From Gammaproteobacteria bacterium (GTDB lineage Bacteria > Pseudomonadota > Gammaproteobacteria > Chromatiales > Chromatiaceae): DNA of 39,700 nt. The notes under the pieces were generated by a model. The model worked only from the letters and a program-made list of their open reading frames with translations. It was not told where the DNA came from and did not search any database. The DNA lies in contig JAJFJN010000077.1 in NCBI GenBank assembly GCA_021773975.1, positions 1 to 39,700 of the forward strand. Reading direction: 5' to 3'. This document shows, piece after piece, positions 1 to 6,084 of this stretch. A program made the translations under genes and the position numbers. The stretch's first letter is position 1. Each line of letters starts with the position of its first letter.

Positions 1-57
1 CTTGGGAGGCTTGCGTCGTTTGGGGTTAACTGTTGTGGTTCGTTGGATTGTAGGCAT
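1..57 (-). CDS. 5' end of an unidentified CDS, cut by the window edge
   Basis: On the minus strand an ATG at 57 opens a frame that stays open to the window edge, giving 19 residues rich in Lys, Arg and Pro (it ends PKRRKPPK). A good Shine-Dalgarno (GGAGA) lies about 7 bases upstream of the ATG, which is the main support. It diverges from the recombinase remnant on the plus strand. There is too little sequence to name a product, and a chance frame cannot be excluded. Confidence 0.35.
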   Translation of the reverse strand, partial: MPTIQRTTTVNPKRRKPPK

Positions 58-132
58 GAGCTTTCTCCGGTGTGGTTGGTGTGGAGAAATATAACGCCTG
101 TGTGGCTGGGTGATAATGACGTCTTAAAATGA

Positions 133-342
133 CCGGTTACGTTGCGCCATACCTTTGCAGTGAGAGCGCTAGAAAACTGCCCGGATGGGCGCGATCACAT
201 CACGCAACACATGTTGTCGTTGTCAACGTATTTCGGCCACAGCAACGTCGCCCATACCTATTGGTATCTCGAAGCAACGCCAGAGTTGATGAAAAGCGTT
301 TCCGAGCGTTGCGAGAGCTTTGTCACAGGAGAACAGTCATGA
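133..342 (+). pseudogene. 3' remnant of a tyrosine recombinase, RIT-type middle gene
   Basis: The frame encodes the C-terminal catalytic part of a phage-type tyrosine recombinase: the His-x-x-Arg box (LRHTFAVR), a later GHSN box and the nucleophile region HTYWYLEATPELM. The catalytic domain's first half and the whole N-terminal domain are missing, and the frame is closed by a TGA at 130-132 just upstream, so this is a 5'-truncated gene. Its TGA stop at 340-342 overlaps the ATG of the next recombinase in an ATGA arrangement. That coupling of consecutive tyrosine recombinases is typical of RIT elements. The break near 130 probably marks a deletion or a secondary insertion. Confidence 0.7.
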
Positions 343-1358
343 CTTCCATTGCACCGCACATCACTGCCTTTCTTCAACAACGTCTGCCAGTCGAGCGAAG
401 TGCCAGCGAAAATACTTGCGAGTCATACGCCTACGCTTTCATGCTGCTCTTCAATTATGCTGCGGACTGTTTCAAGGTCTCACCATCACAGTTGCAACTT
501 GAGCAACTTGACGCACATCTGGTTCTCGGTTTTCTTAATCATCTGGAATCTAAACGCGGGAATGGGCCGAGCTCCAGAAACACTCGACTCGCTGCTATCA
601 AGTCATTTATGCACTTCATGGCCTATCGGGTGCCGTCAGCCATGGAGCAGATTCAATGCGTTCTGGCAATTCCGGCAAAAAAAGCTGAGACTCGCCTGGT
701 TCGCCACCTTACAGTAGAAGAGATGCAGGCGATCCTGAACGCGCCGGTGCCCAATCATTGGAGCGGTATCCGCGATCGCGCTATGCTTCATCTGTGCTTT
801 GCAGGAGGATTACGAGTTTCCGAGCTGGTCGGCATGCAACTCGCCGATCTGACACTGCAGCCGCAAGCAAGCATCGTCGTCCATGGTAAGGGCCGAAAGG
901 AACGTTGTTTACCATTGTGGAAAGAAACGACGTCGGCGCTACGTGCGTGGCTCGTGGTGCGAGGCGATGTATTGGTGCCGGAACTGTTCGTCAACGCTCG
1001 GCGCCAACCAATGACGCGTTCCGGATTCGAATACGTCCTGCACAAACATGCCGAAACAGCGGCACAGCATTGTCCTTCACTATCAAAGAAGCGAGTCAGT
1101 CCTCATGTGTTGAGACATACCTGCGCGCTAACTGTCTTACAGGCGACCAAGGATATCCGAAAGGTGTCTCTCTGGTTAGGACACGCCCATATGCAGACGG
1201 CAGAAATCTACACACGCGTCGATCCTTCAGTGAAACTGGAAACACTTGAATCTGCCATCGCACCGAAGCTGCGCTCGGGACGCTTCAAAGCGACCGATCA
1301 GCTAATTGCTTCGCTCAATCCTCGCTCCGTTATGCGGAGGGATAAAGTCCAAAAATAG
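339..1358 (+). CDS. tyrosine recombinase, last gene of a RIT-type element
   Basis: A complete 339-residue tyrosine recombinase. An N-terminal SAM-like core-binding domain occupies about residues 5-100. The catalytic domain follows, with the Arg of GLRVSELVG, the Lys of VVHGKGRKERC, the His-x-x-Arg of SPHVLRHTCA, the His of WLGHAHMQTAE and the Tyr of IYTRVD all present. A longer frame is open back to 129, but the ATG at 339 overlaps the stop of the preceding recombinase remnant (ATGA) and gives the usual family N-terminus, so I chose it. RIT elements carry three such recombinases that are thought to act together; here the first is absent and the second truncated, so the unit is probably immobile even though this gene looks intact. 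Base composition is more GC-rich than the element genes that follow, which fits separate acquisition. Confidence 0.85.
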   Translation: MTSIAPHITAFLQQRLPVERSASENTCESYAYAFMLLFNYAADCFKVSPSQLQLEQLDAHLVLGFLNHLESKRGNGPSSRNTRLAAIKSFMHFMAYRVPSAMEQIQCVLAIPAKKAETRLVRHLTVEEMQAILNAPVPNHWSGIRDRAMLHLCFAGGLRVSELVGMQLADLTLQPQASIVVHGKGRKERCLPLWKETTSALRAWLVVRGDVLVPELFVNARRQPMTRSGFEYVLHKHAETAAQHCPSLSKKRVSPHVLRHTCALTVLQATKDIRKVSLWLGHAHMQTAEIYTRVDPSVKLETLESAIAPKLRSGRFKATDQLIASLNPRSVMRRDKVQK

Positions 1359-1443
1359 CGTCAAATCACTGTCTTTTACCAAGGGACTCTGCATAACAAT
1401 AAACTCTGCATTAATGTTATTATGCGGTGCTCCGCATAATAAC
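1329..1443. repeat. cluster of TTATGCGG / CCGCATAA motifs with a 12-bp-arm palindrome
   Basis: The last codons of the recombinase and the sequence after it hold about five copies of one motif in both orientations: TTATGCGGAG at 1330-1339, CTCTGCATAA at 1387-1396, CTCTGCATTAA at 1404-1414, and the two halves of a perfect palindrome at 1416-1443. The palindrome has arms GTTATTATGCGG and CCGCATAATAAC and a 4-base loop. It may be the terminal recombinase-binding array of the RIT element, or a terminator for the recombinase gene, although no T-run follows. Confidence 0.55.
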
Positions 1444-1490
1444 GTTTAGGGTAACCAGACCGGCGAATTGTAACCGAGGGGATTAAAACC

Positions 1491-1832
1491 ATGAGTAACT
1501 TGAAAGAAGATACAAAAACCAAAACCGCCGCTAAAGGTAGCCGGGTCTGCGTTGACCCAGTTGTTATGCCGGATCATAAGGTGATTTACCTAGTTCATGC
1601 GGAATGCGATGGAGCGCTAGACATCGCTTGGTGTCCAGACCCAGCCCCAGGAAACGACATGGCTTTAAGTGATGCGGTGGAATATGTGAGAGCTGATTTA
1701 ATGGATGAAGTTAAATCCTCTGTAGTAAATGCTTTTGGCAAATCGCCAGTTGCATGTGACGGGATGCTTTTGGTGCCCGTTGATAAATACGACAGGATTG
1801 CTGAAGCACTCAATGCCATTTGTGAGGCATAA
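1491..1832 (+). CDS. hypothetical protein, 113 aa
   Basis: A small soluble protein that I do not recognise. It starts at an ATG preceded by a strong GAGGGG about 9 bases upstream. The N-terminus is Lys/Thr-rich and the rest is acidic, with no membrane segment or signal peptide. It is the first gene after the recombinase motif cluster and may be cargo of that insertion. Its 3' end overlaps the minus-strand DUF6573 frame by 135 bases, and the overlap begins exactly where the conserved part of DUF6573 ends. Confidence 0.6.
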   Translation: MSNLKEDTKTKTAAKGSRVCVDPVVMPDHKVIYLVHAECDGALDIAWCPDPAPGNDMALSDAVEYVRADLMDEVKSSVVNAFGKSPVACDGMLLVPVDKYDRIAEALNAICEA

Positions 1833-2243
1833 CATTATAGTGACCACAGGTTCACCCTGGTCACCCGGCCCAACGATCAGTTTTAATGTTACAAGCTGCG
1901 CAGCTTTAGACCATCCATCACGCGGTACCCGGTAAAACCGATAGAGTAATTGGTCACTGCGGTTTTTACTGTTTTTTATGGCATTGGCTGCCATATAGAG
2001 GACATCCCAACGTCTACCGGGTACATCCTGGCAGATCTGTTTCTGGGTATCCTCTTCAGTCCAAGCAACACAACCCTCCCAAGCGGCAGAGGTCAGTGCT
2101 ACAGGCCAGCAGAATCCTGCTTGTACTCCTGTTTGACTGACATCAATTAGTACACCATCCTCAATAGCCTGAGCACGTGTATAGGTAGATATTACTTCAC
2201 CGAATAAAGACTCGGCTGATTGTTCATTTAAAGAGTTGGACAT
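1698..2243 (-). CDS. DUF6573 family protein with an abnormal C-terminus
   Basis: Residues 12-138 match the DUF6573 family found on plasmids and integrative elements, with signatures SLFGEVISTYTRAQAIEDG, the WPVALT and CVAWTEED segments, and GPGDQGEPVVTIML. Its function is unknown. Family members as I know them end a few residues after the TIML motif. Here the frame runs on for 43 more residues that are simply the antisense of the 1491-1832 gene. The junction at about 1830 coincides with that gene's stop codon, so the original 3' end was probably replaced when the neighbour arrived. The start at 2243 is an ATG with GGAGC upstream. Confidence 0.7.
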   Translation of the reverse strand: MSNSLNEQSAESLFGEVISTYTRAQAIEDGVLIDVSQTGVQAGFCWPVALTSAAWEGCVAWTEEDTQKQICQDVPGRRWDVLYMAANAIKNSKNRSDQLLYRFYRVPRDGWSKAAQLVTLKLIVGPGDQGEPVVTIMLCLTNGIECFSNPVVFINGHQKHPVTCNWRFAKSIYYRGFNFIH

Positions 2244-2285
2244 GATGTTGCTCCTATTTTGATTAACACCGGGTTACACCTCCTC

Positions 2286-2319
2286 CCCTACTGGGAAAGA
2301 AGATGCTTTCCCAGTAGGG
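2286..2319. promoter_or_regulatory. 14-bp-arm hairpin between the radC-like and DUF6573 genes
   Basis: Perfect inverted repeat CCCTACTGGGAAAG / CTTTCCCAGTAGGG with a 6-base loop. On the minus strand it lies after the RadC-like stop and before the DUF6573 ribosome site. No T-run follows on that strand, so an mRNA-processing or partial-terminator role is as likely as strict termination. On the plus strand it is followed by TTTATATT. Confidence 0.6.
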
Positions 2320-2338
2320 TTTATATTGAAAATGGGTG

Positions 2339-2854
2339 TCAGAGCAGACCACGCTCAGCAAATGAAACCGTCTCACTGAACGAGACCACGAAGTGGTCAA
2401 GCACTCGCACATCAACCAGTGCAAGTGCCTCTTTCAAACGACGAGTAATTGTTTCATCTGCAAGACTAGGTTCTGCGACACCGGACGGATGGTTGTGAAA
2501 AAACACAATGGCAGCAGCATTGATCTTCAGGGCCTGTTGCACGACGACCCTTGGATGAATCGATGCGCCATCGATAGTCCCTTGGAACAGCTCATGCATG
2601 GCGAGTATTCGATGCCTGTTATCGAGAAACAGGCAGCCGAATATCTCGTTTTGACGACCTGCCAACTGAAGACGAAGATAGGTGCTAGTCTCCTTTGGAC
2701 AACTGAACGCCTGTCCAGGTATATGCTGTTCTGCTAACACGGCTATTGCCAGTGCAATCACTGATTGTTTCTCCACTTGGTTGAGCTTGAATGGCGCCAG
2801 ATCTTCGAATCGGTCTTTTGCCATCTTCTTTACGGATGAATCCGTGCTTTGCAT
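2339..2854 (-). CDS. RadC-like JAB/MPN domain protein
   Basis: A 171-residue protein of the RadC/JAB family, a metal-binding MPN fold common on integrative elements, where it is annotated as a DNA-repair protein without a proven role. The metal site is visible as HNHPSG followed by the conserved S-x-x-D of PSLADE, and the C-terminal VLDHFVVS and FAERGLL segments are typical. The N-terminal helix-hairpin-helix half of chromosomal RadC is missing, as usual for mobile versions. The frame is open to a TTG at 2869, but the ATG at 2854 has AGGAG at the right distance. It sits between the DUF3577 and DUF6573 genes, with a hairpin on each side. Confidence 0.85.
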   Translation of the reverse strand: MQSTDSSVKKMAKDRFEDLAPFKLNQVEKQSVIALAIAVLAEQHIPGQAFSCPKETSTYLRLQLAGRQNEIFGCLFLDNRHRILAMHELFQGTIDGASIHPRVVVQQALKINAAAIVFFHNHPSGVAEPSLADETITRRLKEALALVDVRVLDHFVVSFSETVSFAERGLL

Positions 2855-2886
2855 GGTTGATCTCCTCAAATCACAGGGAGATCAAT

Positions 2887-2913
2887 CCCATTGGGGAGAG
2901 ATTCCCCAATGGG
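2887..2913. promoter_or_regulatory. 11-bp-arm hairpin upstream of the radC-like gene
   Basis: Inverted repeat CCCATTGGGGA / TCCCCAATGGG with a 5-base loop, in the gap between the DUF3577 gene and the ribosome site of the RadC-like gene. It resembles the hairpin at 2286-2319 in position and GGG content, though not in sequence. It could control or stabilise this part of the polycistronic message. Confidence 0.55.
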
Positions 2914-2935
2914 TTAATGCTTGTAGATTTAAGTG

Positions 2936-2960
2936 AGCCGGATAACATCGTTATCCGGCT
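2936..2960. terminator. 11-bp-arm hairpin after the DUF3577 gene
   Basis: Perfect inverted repeat AGCCGGATAAC / GTTATCCGGCT with a 3-base loop, 10 bases after the DUF3577 stop on the minus strand. It has a strong stem but no T-run, so it may be a factor-dependent terminator or an mRNA 3'-end stabiliser. Confidence 0.5.
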
Positions 2961-2969
2961 GGTTTGAAT

Positions 2970-3371
2970 TTATGCTGCTTGCTCTTTCTCGTTAAAGAAC
3001 GGTTGACCATTAACCTTTGCCCAGGACATACGAAGTAGTCGGGCCTTGAGGCTGACACCAGATTCACCGGCTTTGTCACCTTTCTTGAAAACGAAGGATT
3101 CCGCATAGAGATCACTGAGCATGAATCCAATAAGCACCTTTTTCTTGCCCTCAACGGACGGCTTAAGTTGACGCACGATTTCCTGTGCCTGCTTGCCAGA
3201 TACGTGACACTCAAAATGAGTGTACTGGGCGTTGTCGACACTGCCTCGCAGGGCAGATAAGGTGATACTCAAAAAAGGCTTACCTTCTTTGGGTGTCACC
3301 TCCCGGACACGGTTGAGATAACCGATACCGGTTGTATGAAGATCGAAATATTTACTTTCGTTGTTGGACAT
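2970..3371 (-). CDS. DUF3577 family (STY4534-type) element replication protein
   Basis: A 133-residue protein of the DUF3577 family, annotated on SPI-7-like elements as STY4534-family replication protein. The YFDLHTTGIGYLNRVREV start, the FLSITLSALRG segment and the YTHFECHVSGKQAQ segment are characteristic. The beta-rich pattern suggests a single-strand DNA-binding (OB-like) fold, which is inference. The start is an ATG at 3371 with AAGGAG upstream. It lies downstream of parM, separated by a 225-base gap, so it probably has its own promoter. Confidence 0.8.
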   Translation of the reverse strand: MSNNESKYFDLHTTGIGYLNRVREVTPKEGKPFLSITLSALRGSVDNAQYTHFECHVSGKQAQEIVRQLKPSVEGKKKVLIGFMLSDLYAESFVFKKGDKAGESGVSLKARLLRMSWAKVNGQPFFNEKEQAA

Positions 3372-3596
3372 AATGTTTGCTCCTTCTGGGTGGTTTCATC
3401 CGGAGCAAGCACGGCCCAGACGGGAAGACTTACCCGGCAGGGGTGATTGGAATTGAGAATGTTCTCTGTTCCTTTGAAGATGGATCGACGGTTATTTGTT
3501 TAGAACAACCGTTGTGCACCTGTTGCACGATCCTGAGATGCCTTGGTTGCCACTGAGGACGCAGTGACGACGTATAAAACTATTATTCAGATATGT
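3372..3596 (-). promoter_or_regulatory. gap between parM and the DUF3577 gene with short dyads
   Basis: This 225-base space holds no gene. It contains several short dyads: CACTG/CAGTG near 3554-3570, GTGCA/TGCAC around 3515-3530, and an imperfect ACGGTT/AACCGT repeat around 3492-3514. They may be operators for the DUF3577 gene. I see no convincing -35/-10 pair. Confidence 0.3.
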
Positions 3597-4619
3597 TCAA
3601 GCTGCATTGGATGCTTCACAGACATAGCGCAGGTACTTGAGCATGCCACGGGCATTGGCGAAGGCTGGGTGTTCAGCAATGGCCTGATTGGGAAACCAGT
3701 CAGCAATATGTTCTGCTAGCGCTACCGTACCACCACCCACAAATAGAACCTGATCCAGTTCTACACCAAGCCCTAATTGCTTACGTGTTTCAGCATGGAG
3801 TCGCTCTACCACTTCTTGTTTAGCAGCATCTACCAGTCCAGTGATGTCATAGTCTTTACCGTGCAAACGGACTGCTTTTTTATCAACGGCTTGTGCAATC
3901 AGCTGCTCACCCAGATTTTCCAGATCAAACCGATCTTCAATAGCGTTTGCTACCAGCTGTTTAACATCCAACATGCCACATTGCAGAGAGCCAGATGAAG
4001 CATGGACAATACCCTGATCCTTCACTACTACGTAGTCAGTGGTACGGCCTCCAATATCTACAATGGCTACAGGTGTTGATAGACGTTCAGCATCCAGTTT
4101 TGCCTCACCTGCTTTTTCTGTGATGACATAGTCATACCAAGCGGCAAGTGCTTCAGGGATCACATCATGGAAGGCGATACCTGCTGGCAGTGTTTCTGGC
4201 ATGGGACGGGCTGCTATTTTCAAGCTGTCACGCTTTTTGTCGATGGTGCCTTGACGTAGCTGGCCATTCTTTCGGTAGAAGGTACTGACAGGTAGTCCAG
4301 AGACAGCATGTACTGTACGCCCTGCCAGTCCTGCTTCCTGCAGCACATGTTGCACGATAGAACGATTTAGACCCGACATGGGATAACCTTCAAAATTGGT
4401 TGCCTCTCCATCTACCGCACCTACTGAGTAGACCGTTCCTTCTGTTTCATATTCAAAGATACGCTGTTGACCCTGGTGAACCCAGGTCACACCAGATTGA
4501 CCAATTCGACCGCGAGATGGAATGGCAATCAGCCGCCCATCTGGCAAGGCTATCTTGGTAAAGGCATAGCCATCATCAAGACCAACTGGGATGGGTGTCA
4601 TGGATGAAGAGTCTGTCAT
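3597..4619 (-). CDS. parM: ParM/StbA-type actin-like segregation ATPase
   Basis: A 340-residue actin-like ATPase of the ParM/StbA family, which forms filaments that push plasmid copies apart. Seen in the sequence: phosphate-1 motif VGLDDGYAFTK (residues 12-22), phosphate-2 motif VAIVDIGGRTTDY (184-196) and the adenosine-site VLFVGGGT (291-298). The length is normal. It starts at an ATG with AGGA about 10 bases upstream; an internal ATG at 4601 is possible. A small ParR-like gene lies 36 bases upstream, the reverse of the parM-parR order of plasmid R1. It belongs to the element's maintenance block, which also contains a ParB-like gene. Confidence 0.88.
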   Translation of the reverse strand: MTDSSSMTPIPVGLDDGYAFTKIALPDGRLIAIPSRGRIGQSGVTWVHQGQQRIFEYETEGTVYSVGAVDGEATNFEGYPMSGLNRSIVQHVLQEAGLAGRTVHAVSGLPVSTFYRKNGQLRQGTIDKKRDSLKIAARPMPETLPAGIAFHDVIPEALAAWYDYVITEKAGEAKLDAERLSTPVAIVDIGGRTTDYVVVKDQGIVHASSGSLQCGMLDVKQLVANAIEDRFDLENLGEQLIAQAVDKKAVRLHGKDYDITGLVDAAKQEVVERLHAETRKQLGLGVELDQVLFVGGGTVALAEHIADWFPNQAIAEHPAFANARGMLKYLRYVCEASNAA

Positions 4620-4655
4620 AATCTATTTGTCCTGTTATTCATTGGCTGTAATTGT

Positions 4656-4997
4656 TTATCCGATCACCTTGCCCAGAGAGGCAAAGGGTTTATCAGTAGC
4701 TTTTGTTTCTGGTATTTCTACCTGTGTTACTTGTGGCTCTTCTATCAGAGCTACCAAGTTTTTCGAGTCACCGGCCAGCTTGTGGGTAAAGGTCATTGCT
4801 GGACGCTGTTCCAGCTCTTCCGATACACCACGAAGTGCCAAGCACTCCAAACGAAAACCCTGCACCAGCAAACTGCGTAACCATTCCTGTCGTCGTGCTG
4901 ATGGAATACGTTGCAGTCGATTCAGGATGATTGCTTCCAATGCAATACGAGGATCAAGCTGCAAGGCAACTCGCTGCCCTGGTTTTGTTTTAGCCAT
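4656..4997 (-). CDS. putative ParR-like ribbon-helix-helix partner of ParM
   Basis: A 113-residue protein beginning with the pattern QRVALQLDP followed by two predicted helices (ALEAIILNRLQRI and ARRQEWLRSLLVQGF), which resembles a ribbon-helix-helix DNA-binding domain. The C-terminal 40 residues are acidic and probably flexible. In type II partition systems ParR binds the centromere and caps the ParM filament. The assignment rests on size, fold pattern and position directly upstream of parM. An alternative is a simple repressor of the operon. Confidence 0.55.
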   Translation of the reverse strand: MAKTKPGQRVALQLDPRIALEAIILNRLQRIPSARRQEWLRSLLVQGFRLECLALRGVSEELEQRPAMTFTHKLAGDSKNLVALIEEPQVTQVEIPETKATDKPFASLGKVIG

Positions 4998-5001
4998 AGT
5001 G

Positions 5002-5019
5002 TTGCCACCATATTGGCAA
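5002..5019. promoter_or_regulatory. TTGCCA/TGGCAA dyad over the parR ribosome site
   Basis: Inverted repeat TTGCCA-N6-TGGCAA lies 5-22 bases before the ParR-like ATG and overlaps its GGTGG ribosome-binding region. A self-repression site or a part of a parC centromere are the natural options. Both are inference. Confidence 0.4.
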
Positions 5020-5078
5020 GAGGTGTTGAGCAGGATTATGAAGATGGGTGAAGTTCATACCAGCAAAAACCCAATACA

Positions 5079-5879
5079 CTAGGTGTTGCTGTTTTTATCT
5101 TCTGGCTGATCAGTGTTGGGTTCAGAAGAGCTGGGATGCAACGCAACATTTCCAGCAAATCCTGTTGGAAATTGCACCTTGCGTGGAACCAACGGTGCAT
5201 GACGCTCACCACTCAAGATATCCTCTGGCACCTCACCCATCGCTTTACGGGCATTGATGCTTTTCTCTCCACCCTGAGACAGGGTTGCCCGATCAATCTG
5301 CAGAAATTTGTAGCCTTGAGGAATCACAAAGGTGAAACGGATCTTGCGCCCGCACAATCTTAGCAAACCTTCACTTGCCTCATTGTTCTGTAGGCCGATA
5401 TGACGGGCTGTCAGTACGGCACATACCAATGCGTCATATTCAAACAAGAGACGAGCAGCCTGGTAGGCATAGGGATTGGCAAACTGAAGAGGCACCCGGC
5501 AGGGTTTTTGTGACCCTGCAATGGTTACCTCAAGGCCTGTCACCTGATCCAGTTGGCTATCCAGTTCTGTTTGCCAGTCACGGATGTAGGCACTGGATGA
5601 ATCTATAGCCTCATGGATTTTGATCAGCCACCAGTCAGCATAGGGATCACCATTTCTTGCAGCCAGCCAGATTACTCTTAGACGATCAGCAAAACCTGTT
5701 AGGCCAATGATGGCTGATTTATCTGCTGTCCCTTTACGTCCACGTATGAACTGCTGAGCTTGGCGGGTTTGGATGGTCAACCAAACCTGTCCACGTAATG
5801 AGCCAGGCTTATTGGCATCTTTCTTCAGGTCAGTTTCTGTTTCACTATTTTCTTGGGGCGGTGTTTGTTCTGAGGGCAT
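5079..5879 (-). CDS. TIGR03761 (PFL_4669) integrating conjugative element protein
   Basis: A 266-residue protein matching the PFL_4669/TIGR03761 family, which is found only in SPI-7/PFGI-1-like integrating elements and has no established function. The signature region runs from GSLRGQVWLTIQTRQAQQF through ADRLRVIWLAARNGDPYADWWL to PLQFANPYAYQAARLL. Both ends are hydrophilic and probably disordered. It is the first gene after the double-palindrome region 5988-6071 and probably leads a transcript running through parR and parM. Confidence 0.85.
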   Translation of the reverse strand: MPSEQTPPQENSETETDLKKDANKPGSLRGQVWLTIQTRQAQQFIRGRKGTADKSAIIGLTGFADRLRVIWLAARNGDPYADWWLIKIHEAIDSSSAYIRDWQTELDSQLDQVTGLEVTIAGSQKPCRVPLQFANPYAYQAARLLFEYDALVCAVLTARHIGLQNNEASEGLLRLCGRKIRFTFVIPQGYKFLQIDRATLSQGGEKSINARKAMGEVPEDILSGERHAPLVPRKVQFPTGFAGNVALHPSSSEPNTDQPEDKNSNT

Positions 5880-5987
5880 GGGATATCCACTATCTGAGGC
5901 GATTGAAATTAGCCTCTATCTCTCCATGCATTGGAGACGTGAACAACCAAAAATTATGATTAGATCTGTTGGAGTTTATTCTGGGGA

Positions 5988-6071
5988 AGTGTTGACAGTG
6001 TCAACACTCATTATGCGGGTAGAGGGTGCAAAATTTGCGGGCACCTCTCTCAGGTGTTGACAGTGTCAACA
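5988..6071. promoter_or_regulatory. two TGTTGACAGTGTCAACA palindromes flanking a GGTGC dyad
   Basis: The same perfect 17-bp palindrome, TGTTGACAGTGTCAACA, occurs at 5990-6006 and 6055-6071, with centres 65 bp apart. The first copy is extended to 10-bp arms (5988-6008). Between them lies GGTGC-N11-GCACC (6025-6045) around the core GCAAAATTTGC. The position upstream of the PFL_4669 gene suggests paired operators that a repressor could bridge, and TTGACA within the palindrome could also serve as a -35. Centromere sites for ParB or ParR are an alternative. Confidence 0.6.
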
Positions 6072-6084
6072 GTGCCATACTGGA

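Noticed and set aside
129-338. N-terminal extension of the intact recombinase
   Set aside because: This region is the other-frame reading of the upstream recombinase remnant; the ATGA overlap at 339 marks the true start.
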